From contig CALEIS010000135.1 of the NCBI GenBank assembly GCA_937877675.1, forward strand, positions 190,362-254,361: a stretch of DNA of 64,000 nucleotides, in the 5' to 3' direction. Of this stretch, positions 56,933 to 64,000 are shown piece after piece. The translations under genes and the position numbers were made by a program. How positions within the stretch are numbered: position 1 is the stretch's first letter; each line of letters opens with the position of its first letter. The stretch is from an uncultured Clostridia bacterium (lineage in GTDB: Bacteria > Bacillota > Clostridia > Oscillospirales > Acutalibacteraceae). The notes under the pieces were generated by a model that was not told where the DNA came from, made no database searches, and saw only the letters and a list, made by a program, of their open reading frames with translations.

Positions 56933-57451
56933 TTAGAAGTTTTCTGTAAAATTCTTATAATCTTCTTCTCTCTGTTTTCGTAGTTTATTCAGAAGTTCTC
57001 GCTGAGAAGAATAGTCATGGAGAGCTTTTATGTGATAGAACATATGTCTGACGGTAGGTCTATTATCCAAGTTCAAGTTGTCACAAAAAAGCTCATCTTG
57101 AGATAACTTGTCTTCACCTCTGCAAACTTCCATGATGAAGTATGAAATGTGATGTTTATGAAAGTCGAGAGTATTTGTCTCAAGCCGTAAAATTTTAATA
57201 CTTCTCTCAGGGTCTACTTTGTTCTTATCACCTTCCCATAAATCATACATTGTTCTGATGTACTCATCGTCTTTACTTTCATTGCAGATAATGTCAAAAC
57301 CGTAATCACCCTCTTTCTGAGTAAGCATGTCTTCACGCTTAATCGCTAATACCCAGTCAGAAAGTTTCTGAAACAATTCAGAAGGAGTGGGTTCAGAGGG
57401 AGGTGTTTCCTCCCCCTTTATTCCAAATAATTTCTTTATCCAGTTGAACAT
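56933..57451 (-). CDS. Unknown 172-aa protein
   Basis: Short amphipathic start (MFNWIKKLFGIKG), Pro-rich linker (TPPSEPTPSELF), then a helical acidic body. Its ATG overlaps the NadE stop (TGATG), so it is co-translated with NAD synthetase. No family is recognised. Confidence 0.6.
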   Translation of the reverse strand: MFNWIKKLFGIKGEETPPSEPTPSELFQKLSDWVLAIKREDMLTQKEGDYGFDIICNESKDDEYIRTMYDLWEGDKNKVDPERSIKILRLETNTLDFHKHHISYFIMEVCRGEDKLSQDELFCDNLNLDNRPTVRHMFYHIKALHDYSSQRELLNKLRKQREEDYKNFTENF

Positions 57452-58545
57452 CAGTCTTTTACAAAGTTTGGAAGATAAGAGAAATCAGGCTGAGGCATCT
57501 GCACAATCTCCAACTTGAACTTATTCTGCTTATACTTCTTTCTAATCATCTCCTTGAACTCATCAGAACCCTCATTGAGACGAATGAACTTGTCAAGGTC
57601 AGCATAAGTGAAGCCTAAGCGTTCCTCATCAGACTGTGCTTGAAGACCATCAACAGGAGTCTTGTCAATCAAGTCTGTCATCAATGATACAACACTAATA
57701 TTCAATACCTCAATGAGATACTTACCAAGTTCCTTAACTTCTGTTACAGTAAGACCTTGAAGAGGAGCATAAGCACCTGCATTATCTCCAAACTGGGTAG
57801 CGTAACCAACCATATCCTCAGAGAGATTGGAAGTATTAATTACACGCCCATCTACGCACTGTCCAATAGCATGAAGCGTAGACATGCGAATACGTGCAGG
57901 AAGATTAATGTCCATGTCCTTTGTGGGATAGATACCGCTCTTAGAACGATTCTTGTAAATCTCATCAGTAATAGCAGATACACTTCCACCAATATTCACA
58001 GTAGTATGGCGAATATCAAGGATGTTACATACATCAATACTATCTTGAATGTCAGACTGTTCACCTTGTGGCATCATTACACCATACACACGGTCTTTAC
58101 CAAAGATTGCACAAAGAAGCATAGCAACTACTGTGCTATCCTTACCACCACTAATACCAACAACAAAGTTCTTAGCATTAGTCTGCCAAGCCCACGTTTT
58201 CATGTGAGTCTCAATGTTTGCAAACGCCAACTGAGGCGTAAAATCATATTTCTTTTCCATAATCATATATTCTTTTTTCTTTTGTGAAGCCTTGAATAAA
58301 TGCGTAAAATAAATCTCTGCTTGTTTTTCACTAATAATGCAGATTGTTTGCCAATCCCTAACCCTAAATTCTCGAACAATTGCGAACTTCCCATTCAAAT
58401 TACCACCTTCATCAATAATTTGAAAAGGCTCATCTTCTGTAATGTTCAATTTCGCTAATGTCTTAGTGGAAACTTCAAGATAATCACTATCTTTCTTTAT
58501 CCTCAGTTTAGAAATTTCAATCTTCTTTACCATTTGTGGAATCAT
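57451..58545 (-). CDS. nadE: NAD+ synthetase with 95-residue N-terminal extension
   Basis: 364 residues. From about residue 96 the sequence is NadE: GISGGKDSTVVAM (PP-loop, about 131), INLPARIRMSTLHAIG and NTSNLSEDMVGYATQFGDNAGAYAPL (about 235-260). It uses ammonia and ATP to amidate nicotinic acid adenine dinucleotide. The first 95 residues (beta-rich, LAKLNITEDEPFQIIDEGG) are outside the family and could be a fused regulatory domain or an overlapping gene. An internal start at MEKKYDFTPQ would give the standard length. Confidence 0.88.
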   Translation of the reverse strand: MIPQMVKKIEISKLRIKKDSDYLEVSTKTLAKLNITEDEPFQIIDEGGNLNGKFAIVREFRVRDWQTICIISEKQAEIYFTHLFKASQKKKEYMIMEKKYDFTPQLAFANIETHMKTWAWQTNAKNFVVGISGGKDSTVVAMLLCAIFGKDRVYGVMMPQGEQSDIQDSIDVCNILDIRHTTVNIGGSVSAITDEIYKNRSKSGIYPTKDMDINLPARIRMSTLHAIGQCVDGRVINTSNLSEDMVGYATQFGDNAGAYAPLQGLTVTEVKELGKYLIEVLNISVVSLMTDLIDKTPVDGLQAQSDEERLGFTYADLDKFIRLNEGSDEFKEMIRKKYKQNKFKLEIVQMPQPDFSYLPNFVKD

Positions 58546-58847
58546 TTTTTATGAATAAGTTTGTGAATAATAGCAGGTAAGATGAAGAATACGAATATTC
58601 CACCACCAATGATGCTAACAGGGATAATCGCAGTTTCAAAATGATAAATCAATCCCCAAATACTAAAACCAATGGCTGCAACGAATCCACACCATACAAT
58701 AAGCAACAGAAGATACCCAAGCCATTCTGACAGGAAGTCATCGTAATAATCGTCTTTACATTCCTTTATCAAATAGTGGATACCTGTAATTGGAAGAAAC
58801 AACAGTAACAACCAATCCTTTATACAATTTTTAGTTTCCTTTCTCAT
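58542..58847 (-). CDS. Membrane protein, two to three transmembrane helices
   Basis: 101 residues. Hydrophobic segments at about 10-25, 40-62 and 72-95 (LLLLIVWCGFVAAIGFSIW; IIGGGIFVFFILPAI). Coupled to nadE by ATGA. Could be a transporter accessory, but no family is recognised. Confidence 0.65.
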   Translation of the reverse strand: MRKETKNCIKDWLLLLFLPITGIHYLIKECKDDYYDDFLSEWLGYLLLLIVWCGFVAAIGFSIWGLIYHFETAIIPVSIIGGGIFVFFILPAIIHKLIHKK

Positions 58848-58851
58848 AACT

Positions 58852-59064
58852 TTACTTCTTCAATAGACTGATAATATTACTAAGGTGCATCTCAGCATCA
58901 TCAATTACTTTCTTCAGACGAACAGCAGCATCCATAAGACCCTCTTCATCTTCATTTTCATAAAGACGCTTAATGTTCTCTACTTCATCAAAGCCATCGA
59001 CATCGTAAAATACACTGTCAAAGTCTTCAACACATTCTTCTAATTCAGGATGGTCAATTGCCAT
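58852..59064 (-). CDS. Small acidic protein (70 aa)
   Basis: MAIDHPELEECVEDFDSVFY; very acidic first half, helical second half (AAVRLKKVIDDAEMHLSNII). First gene of the nadE operon. Function unknown. Confidence 0.6.
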   Translation of the reverse strand: MAIDHPELEECVEDFDSVFYDVDGFDEVENIKRLYENEDEEGLMDAAVRLKKVIDDAEMHLSNIISLLKK

Positions 59065-59093
59065 AGTTATGTTTGTTTTATTTGTACAGGGGA

Positions 59094-59122
59094 AGTATAT
59101 CACTTCCCCCTTGCTTTGTCAA
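59094..59122 (-). promoter_or_regulatory. Promoter of the nadE operon with palindrome
   Basis: TTGACA, 17-nt spacer, TATACT. GGGGAAGT/ACTTCCCC (59089-59109) spans the -10 box and start region and could be an operator or a leader hairpin. Confidence 0.75.
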
Positions 59123-59294
59123 GAGCTTTTCTTCCAAAAAGTCTACTATCTGTAAGTTTTCTGAAATACAAAGCAGTAGAGTGACATTTGAAAGTACACG
59201 TTTCGCTTCTCTTTTCTTCAAGAATATAATGGGTTACGAAAAACTTGATTTTTCGCCATTTTCGCCTAATCCATTTGGGTTTACGTTCTTTCAT
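59100..59294 (-). CDS. Small very basic protein (64 aa)
   Basis: KERKPKWIRRKWRKIKFFV and SRLFGRKALDKARGK at the ends, with ETCTFKCHSTALYFRKL between. Starts 2 bp after the NAMPT-like stop. Probably nucleic-acid binding. Confidence 0.55.
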   Translation of the reverse strand: MKERKPKWIRRKWRKIKFFVTHYILEEKRSETCTFKCHSTALYFRKLTDSRLFGRKALDKARGK

Positions 59295-59296
59295 AA

Positions 59297-61207
59297 TTAC
59301 AGATTCTCATCTATCGTTTCACGAATCGTCTCAAAGTTCTGCTTGAACTCCTGACCATTCTTGAAGTAAGGAACAAGTGCTGAGTTCTTTCCTACAAGGT
59401 CTGCTTCGTAAAGTTCATCCTCATAAGTCAGTTCTCCATCCTCATTGAAGAAGATTCTGCACAGTCCCTTCTGTGACTTCTTACCACTAAAATCCTTGGG
59501 GTCTTTGAATACATGACGCTCTGCTTCCTCTACACTACAGTGCATAATGTCACCTTCGTAACCTTCATCATACCACTCTCTCGTAATGTACTTAGAATGA
59601 GTGCATTTGATAGCAACGGAGAACGTATCACGAGTGAAAGGACTAAGCGTTCCATCTTCATTCTCAAGGGTTTGGAAAGAGAATGAACCTACGCCAAGAC
59701 TTACGTTATTGGCAGCGAATCCCTTAATAGCAAGACGAGCATAAATCTTCTTGGCACGAGTGATTGTAATACTGTCACCATACACAGCCTTGATACCAGG
59801 ATTGAGAACCTTGTAACCCTTGGAATTCACAAAACCACCAAAGATTTCATACATCGTCTCTACCATTCCCTTCTCTTCCCAAGTTCGAGAACGATTCTGA
59901 AGAACACCTGATGCCCACATCATAGGACAATCCTTATCAACAGTCTCATCAATGCTACGCAAATGTTCAACTGCACGAATACGAACAAGGTATTCCTCAC
60001 CATCACACATGACTGCTACAAGATTACCCTCACGGAAACCTTGTTCCCAAAGATTATTTGCTTCCTCTTCTGTGAAAGTTAGAGTCATACACTCAAGCTT
60101 AGTTCCATCTTCAAGCATTTCTTTAGGAATACGCTTTACAACATTGGCACGAAGAATAGGCACAGTACCACAGAGAGCATCCACAGGTTCAGCACTGTCA
60201 TGACGCACACCGATGAATACTCCACGCTTGCCACGCTCATCAATCTCCTTCATGAAGTTGTTAGGAAGAATGTTAGTCAGTACATTCCAGAAGTCGTAAC
60301 TGTCACAAACAGCAGCGAATGATACATCCTTGTAAAGGTCAAACAGATACTTGAATGTAGGAACTTCATCTCCACCATCAAGGCAAGCATGCGAAGTCAT
60401 AACACTATGCTCAGTGGAAGTAAGACCACGAACAATCGTATTCTTCATCTTATCACGAACTCCCCAAGTGAATTGAGGTCTATGTTCCTTTGTAACAGGA
60501 TTAACAGGAGACTTAGCGATACCATAAACATCCTTGATATGCTTACGAGCAGCAACCGTAGAAGAGTTCCACATACTTGTGAGCCAAGCAACGGAAGCAT
60601 TCACAGCACTCTCATTACTCTCCTGACCTCTCATCGAGAAATCACACATTGCAGTTCGCTCATCAATGCCATTTTCAACTGTCGCAGAAAATGCGCCTCT
60701 TGCAATCTTACGATACTCACGTGCAATAGTAGCACTTACCATAGGATGCCAAATTGCAGCAGAAAGGGATGCTTCAAGAGCCTGACCAACCCAGAAGAAC
60801 TGAGGGTCAGTAGACTTGATTTCCAAACAAGGAACACCCATTGGAACAAGCGTACCCTCTGCAACAGCATTGATTTCCACAGGAAGATATTGAAGTTCAT
60901 GAAGAGCACGGAAAGCATTGATAGTCCTGTCAATCATCTCATCAGAATAACCAAGTCCAAGTTCAAGCACTTCACGAATCTCACACTCGCAATACTCAAA
61001 GTTTCGTCTGAAGAAGTTTTCACGGAAATTCTCTACGATGTAAGAATGCACATAAGCACTCAAACCGAAGAATACTACCTTATCAACACCCTTGAGACGT
61101 GAGCCACGAGGAGTGAGATAAGAAGTAAGCTGTCGAAGCTCCTTACGATACTGGAGAATGTGCGTCAACTTATAAAAGTCCGTCAATAGGAATGGATTCA
61201 TATTCAT
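59297..61207 (-). CDS. Nicotinamide phosphoribosyltransferase-like enzyme (NAMPT or Namat type)
   Basis: 636 residues from MNMNPFLLTDFYKLTHILQY, 6 nt after TATAAT. FLLTDFYKLTH, TPRGSRL, GLSAYV, TSMWNSSTVAA, GVRHDSAEPVDAL and YGDSITITRAKKIY are NAMPT-family blocks, including the PRPP- and nicotinamide-binding regions. About 140 residues longer than the usual NAMPT. It couples nicotinamide to a phosphoribosyl donor. In NARP1 phages a relative uses ADP-ribose-pyrophosphate; which reaction applies here is open. Confidence 0.88.
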   Translation of the reverse strand: MNMNPFLLTDFYKLTHILQYRKELRQLTSYLTPRGSRLKGVDKVVFFGLSAYVHSYIVENFRENFFRRNFEYCECEIREVLELGLGYSDEMIDRTINAFRALHELQYLPVEINAVAEGTLVPMGVPCLEIKSTDPQFFWVGQALEASLSAAIWHPMVSATIAREYRKIARGAFSATVENGIDERTAMCDFSMRGQESNESAVNASVAWLTSMWNSSTVAARKHIKDVYGIAKSPVNPVTKEHRPQFTWGVRDKMKNTIVRGLTSTEHSVMTSHACLDGGDEVPTFKYLFDLYKDVSFAAVCDSYDFWNVLTNILPNNFMKEIDERGKRGVFIGVRHDSAEPVDALCGTVPILRANVVKRIPKEMLEDGTKLECMTLTFTEEEANNLWEQGFREGNLVAVMCDGEEYLVRIRAVEHLRSIDETVDKDCPMMWASGVLQNRSRTWEEKGMVETMYEIFGGFVNSKGYKVLNPGIKAVYGDSITITRAKKIYARLAIKGFAANNVSLGVGSFSFQTLENEDGTLSPFTRDTFSVAIKCTHSKYITREWYDEGYEGDIMHCSVEEAERHVFKDPKDFSGKKSQKGLCRIFFNEDGELTYEDELYEADLVGKNSALVPYFKNGQEFKQNFETIRETIDENL

Positions 61208-61213
61208 GAGTTC

Positions 61214-61241
61214 ATTATACCAATTCTTTCCCACTTGTCAA
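61214..61241 (-). promoter_or_regulatory. Sigma70-like promoter of the NAMPT-like gene, leaderless
   Basis: TTGACA, 16-nt spacer, TATAAT, GAACTC, ATG. Confidence 0.85.
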
Positions 61242-61251
61242 TACTAAAAAT

Positions 61252-61283
61252 AAAAAAAAGGAGTAACTTTTTTCAGTTACTCC
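61252..61283 (-). terminator. Terminator of pnuC
   Basis: GGAGTAAC/GTTACTCC with an 8-nt loop, then TTTTTTTT; 11 bp before the next -35 box. Confidence 0.9.
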
Positions 61284-61307
61284 CATTTTCATTAAGTTGT
61301 ATGAACT

Positions 61308-61970
61308 TTAATACTTGTTCCACTTGAACCAACCGTAGACACTATTGATTGTCCAAATAATCCACATAACCAATGTACCAAGATTATCTCCTGTATCAAT
61401 GTAACGCATCAACCACATGTAGATACTAACTATATTGATTATGATAAAGAGAGTCCATTGTTCTGCTCTTCTTGTCACCATCAAATAAGCACCATGAAGA
61501 CTTGCAACTGTTGTAAAAGCATCAATGTAAGGTAACTTATCACCAAGTAATGCTAAAACATTTCCTAACAGATAAGTACCACATCCAATTATGAATGCTA
61601 TTAGGAACTTACCCCAACCGTCCAAGTTCCTATGTATTACTTCCATCGTTCTTCTACTTGTATTCCTATACCACAAGAACAAACCACAGATGTGCATAGG
61701 AATTGAATAACCAAACTTCAAAATTGCATCACCATATAATGTCTACTCATAAGCAATCATTCCATAGATGAAACAATGAATAATACCAAATAAGAAGGCA
61801 TACCACTTACCCTTTGCACATAATACAACAAAGAGTATGCCACAGATACAAGATAATAATGACTAGATGTCGCAATCCCCTCCATAGACACATGTGAGTG
61901 TTACTGCAAGTGGTGCAAGTACCAACCACAGCAATTCCAAGGGATGCCATGTTTTCGTTAAGGTTTCCAT
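61308..61970 (-). CDS. pnuC: PnuC-type nicotinamide riboside transporter, two in-frame TAG
   Basis: 220 codons from METLTKTWHPLELLWLVLAP. TAG at codon 36 (after GGDCDI) and at codon 77 (after IAYE) must be read through; the second lies just before TLYGDAILKFGYSIPMHICG, a conserved PnuC region. About seven transmembrane helices; C-terminal NSVYGWFKWNKY. Imports nicotinamide riboside across the inner membrane. The start codon lies in the 3' arm of a 17-bp inverted repeat. Confidence 0.85.
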
Positions 61971-62019
61971 ACTATAATAAAATTCGCAACTTTATTTATT
62001 GAAATTTTATTATAGTATG
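61968..62019 (-). promoter_or_regulatory. 17-bp inverted repeat overlapping the pnuC start codon
   Basis: On the minus strand CATACTATAATAAAATT and AATTTTATTATAGTATG are perfect complements around an 18-nt loop. The distal arm ends in the pnuC ATG, so folding would hide the start. The upstream arm contains a TATAAT that may be the promoter's -10 box, so the element may act in DNA or RNA. Confidence 0.7.
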
Positions 62020-62032
62020 GAATGATTATAAA

Positions 62033-62497
62033 TTAGCAAATGATGTCTTCGTCTCCAAGAGCAAGAGATGATGGTGTAAAAGTAAGTCGTGTTTTTGTTG
62101 TGGCAGATTTCAACCATTCATCAATGTTGAAATTATCCCAATCTCCACGTTCAAGGGAAAACGTATCAGGGTATTCCTTTTCATCATGAATTTTCTTGTA
62201 CTTCTTCCTATTCTCCTTTTTATTCTCCCATAACTTCCACATCTCCTTTTCCTTCTCCATCAGAGCAATACACTCTTCTAAAAGGTCAGACATGTTGTAA
62301 TGAACACTATCTGCTGGAAGTCTACAAATACAATGTTGAACACAAGAATATATGTGAGTATGAAACATCTTCTCTGCTGCTTTCAGAGTTTTCTCATTGT
62401 AAATGTTTTCAAATACACTAAAATCTCCATCATCACGAGCCTTGGCTGCATTAGGAGTTAGTTTGTAAATGTCTGTGAATTTTTTGTTGCTAAACAT
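62033..62497 (-). CDS. Unknown 154-aa protein
   Basis: MFSNKKFTDIYKLTPNAAKA; helical, with a Lys/Glu-rich segment (KEKEMWKLWENKKENRKKYK) and HIYSCVQHCICRL. 9 nt from TATAAT to ATG. Sits between Prs-like and pnuC genes; link to NAD metabolism is positional only. Confidence 0.6.
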   Translation of the reverse strand: MFSNKKFTDIYKLTPNAAKARDDGDFSVFENIYNEKTLKAAEKMFHTHIYSCVQHCICRLPADSVHYNMSDLLEECIALMEKEKEMWKLWENKKENRKKYKKIHDEKEYPDTFSLERGDWDNFNIDEWLKSATTKTRLTFTPSSLALGDEDIIC

Positions 62498-62506
62498 AAC
62501 AGGGAA

Positions 62507-62535
62507 ATTATAAAAGAAAAAAGGCAGATTGTCAA
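62507..62535 (-). promoter_or_regulatory. Sigma70-like promoter overlapping a terminator
   Basis: TTGACA, 17-nt spacer, TATAAT; the -35 box is part of the loop and 3' arm of the terminator of the upstream gene. Confidence 0.85.
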
Positions 62536-62547
62536 GAACAATCTGCC
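62517..62547 (-). terminator. Terminator of the Prs-like gene
   Basis: GGCAGATTGT/ACAATCTGCC, 5-nt loop, TTTTTT on the minus strand, T-rich on the plus strand as well. Confidence 0.9.
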
Positions 62548-62556
62548 AGATTTTTT

Positions 62557-63381
62557 TTACGGACGAGGTTCAGGCATGTTGAAGTATTGAATCATCTCCA
62601 ATGTATCAGCAGAGTAGATGTTATCAATCATACCATTACCCTTAGAGTTGTAGAACTTTCTGGATTCAGGTTTGAGATGAGTTACATACAAATCCACCTG
62701 AGAAGCACCCATTTCACGAAGAGCCTTAGCAGATTCCACAAAAGTTCGACCACCCATTACCATGTCATCTACAATAAGAATACGCTTACCTTCAATGTCA
62801 GCCTTATCAGCAATTACCTCATAACAAACGATTTCACCTGTATCGAGATTACGTTTCTTGTTACCAAAACGATAAGGCTCATTAAGAATCTCGCTATACT
62901 TCTTTGCAGCACCATTATCAGGATAGAATAACAAATCCCAAGGAAACCCATCATTAGAAAATGTTTCATCTGAAAGGAAATCCTTAACAGGGTAGTATTC
63001 CTTACAATGATTGAGCAATGCAGGAAGAACATTAGAATGAGGGTCATAGACTTCCACCATGTCAAACTTCAACTCATTGATAATCTGTGTAACATACTTC
63101 AATGAAAACCCATGACTATCCATTTTCCTATCCATCTGACAATAAGGGAAATAATGAATGTCAAGTCTAGTTTTTGCATTACCAATGTAACGGTCATCGT
63201 ACATCTTCTTCACAATTTGAAGATTGAACAAATCCTCATTACTTTCAAAAATAAGAGTGAAAGTGTTCCATGAATCAGTAGATAGACACATGGGAAATGG
63301 TGAAAATGACCAAGGTTCATAATCTACCTCATTATTAGGGAAACGTCCCTTTACTACATTACATCCGTTTAACTTTACCAT
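62557..63381 (-). CDS. Ribose-phosphate pyrophosphokinase-like enzyme (Prs or Adps type)
   Basis: 274 residues. ILIVDDMVMGGRTFVESAKAL (about 205-225) is the PRPP-binding loop; an upstream HYFPYCQMDRKMDSHG matches the Prs catalytic YxRQD(R/K) region in altered form. Shorter than cellular Prs (about 315). Makes PRPP, or the ADP-ribose pyrophosphate analogue in NARP1-type phages, as the donor for the NAMPT-like enzyme encoded 1.3 kb downstream. Confidence 0.85.
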   Translation of the reverse strand: MVKLNGCNVVKGRFPNNEVDYEPWSFSPFPMCLSTDSWNTFTLIFESNEDLFNLQIVKKMYDDRYIGNAKTRLDIHYFPYCQMDRKMDSHGFSLKYVTQIINELKFDMVEVYDPHSNVLPALLNHCKEYYPVKDFLSDETFSNDGFPWDLLFYPDNGAAKKYSEILNEPYRFGNKKRNLDTGEIVCYEVIADKADIEGKRILIVDDMVMGGRTFVESAKALREMGASQVDLYVTHLKPESRKFYNSKGNGMIDNIYSADTLEMIQYFNMPEPRP

Positions 63382-63383
63382 AA

Positions 63384-63563
63384 TTAATCTTCTTTTAGAA
63401 ATTTGTAATACTGTTCCATTTCAAAGGCATGCCGCCCTGCTAAATTTTCTGTTTTGAATCCTGTTACATCAATGAGTTCCCCTGTATTATCATAGATATG
63501 TACCATGAAAACATACTTTGTCTCATCAATAGCACTTTCTCGCTTTATAATTTCAATTTTCAT
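63384..63563 (-). CDS. Unknown 59-aa protein
   Basis: MKIEIIKRESAIDETKYVFM, VHIYDNTGELIDVTGFKTEN, then a short helix. Its ATG overlaps the upstream TGA; 2 bp before the Prs-like gene. Function unknown. Confidence 0.6.
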   Translation of the reverse strand: MKIEIIKRESAIDETKYVFMVHIYDNTGELIDVTGFKTENLAGRHAFEMEQYYKFLKED

Positions 63564-63991
63564 TTTTCAAAATATTCACAAACATCATCGTCAGATACGA
63601 TTTTATAACTCTTGTGTTTTCCTCTATATCTATCAGGTGGACACCAAACCATATTTTCCTTTTTAAGACAGTCACCAATCATCATTGAACCATGTGTATG
63701 GGTTTCAGAAAAATACTTGCAAAGATAACAGTTTCGTTCTGAAGAACTTTCAAGAGGAATGTTTGTATCATAATTTTCCTCAAGATAACACATCAAATAC
63801 TTAGCAAACTCTGCAACGCTTTCTACTTCTTTAGCACCCTTATCAACATTGGCAACTTCTGTCTGTATAATGACATCGTTCTTTCTAAAATAATCTTTAT
63901 GAACGGAAACGATTACATCATTATCCAACCAATTACCAAAAGCATCTTGTGTTCTCTTCCCAAGACAACGACCTAACTCATAAAAAGACAT
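63560..63991 (-). CDS. Unknown 143-aa protein with Cys cluster
   Basis: MSFYELGRCLGKRTQDAFGN; RNCYLCKYFSETHTHGSMMIGDC followed by MVWCPPDRY gives a probable zinc site (CxxC...C...C). Complete in the window, 9 bp from its edge. First visible gene of the Prs operon. Confidence 0.6.
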   Translation of the reverse strand: MSFYELGRCLGKRTQDAFGNWLDNDVIVSVHKDYFRKNDVIIQTEVANVDKGAKEVESVAEFAKYLMCYLEENYDTNIPLESSSERNCYLCKYFSETHTHGSMMIGDCLKKENMVWCPPDRYRGKHKSYKIVSDDDVCEYFEK

Positions 63992-64000
63992 AGGCTGATG

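Overview
This window is part of a large, AT-rich, tailed-phage genome of the T4-like (contractile tail) type. The evidence is a head-gene block at 20.3-28.4 kb with a gp23-type major capsid protein, a gp22-type scaffold, a gp21-type prohead protease and a gp4-type head-completion nuclease. Only oxygen-independent ribonucleotide reduction (NrdD/NrdG) is present, which points to a strictly anaerobic host such as a gut bacterium. The phage reads TAG as an amino acid, probably glutamine (genetic code 15 type). Three contiguous structural genes at 41.7-47.2 kb are open only if TAG is sense, with about 52 in-frame TAGs. The capsid gene, pnuC and four other genes carry one or two each. All the gene ends I checked are TAA or TGA, and a tRNA with anticodon CUA is encoded at 15,405-15,476. 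Host phylum is not settled: recoding of this kind is known from Bacteroidota phages, but the promoters here look like TTGACA-17-TATAAT.

Layout. 0-1 kb: end of a rightward operon, one gene truncated by the window edge. 1-3.9 kb: leftward small membrane and unknown genes. 3.9-20 kb: a leftward tRNA array of about 35 tRNA or tRNA-like genes covering all 20 amino acids plus an initiator-like tRNA and the amber reader. It is interleaved with small accessory genes, three homing endonucleases, a DUF2828/Ro60-like protein and many structured non-coding spacers. 20-25.2 kb: capsid, scaffold and protease. 25.2-27.4 kb: a convergent restriction endonuclease and methyltransferase pair. 27.4-31.5 kb: head and endolysin genes in both directions. 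31.5-40.7 kb: NrdG, methyltransferases, phosphoesterase, a ligase-nucleotidyltransferase pair and a split NrdD. 40.7-47.2 kb: recoded virion genes. 47-56 kb: methyltransferases, an HD hydrolase, DNA ligase and many small early-type genes. 56-64 kb: an NAD+ metabolism set (NadE, NAMPT-like, PnuC, Prs-like).

The most unusual part is the tRNA array. Five copies of an undescribed RNA motif are present, each closed by a 7-bp stem that covaries between copies, with a conserved ACAGCAAAT internal loop. Two copies enclose circularly permuted tRNA genes (3' half before 5' half). One copy sits inside a 25-bp-stem RNA directly upstream of the DUF2828/Ro60-like gene, the position and shape expected of a Y RNA. 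A tRNA-Asn is interrupted in its anticodon by a 257-nt group I intron. A polymerase-beta-type nucleotidyltransferase and an ATP-dependent nucleic-acid ligase next to each other at 35-37 kb could serve RNA repair or maturation, but that link is inference.

Two genome-wide themes recur. First, most leftward transcription units start at a strikingly uniform promoter whose -10 box lies only 6-10 nt before the ATG, so many messages should be leaderless. Second, head-associated proteins share an LNE/LTE/INE motif that matches the T4 prohead-protease site. It occurs at residue 71 of the capsid protein and at residues 15-17 of five small proteins, which are therefore candidate internal head proteins. 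NAD+ salvage genes (Prs-like, NAMPT-like, a nucleotidylyltransferase, NadE, PnuC) suggest that the phage rebuilds NAD+ during infection, possibly against NAD-depleting defences.
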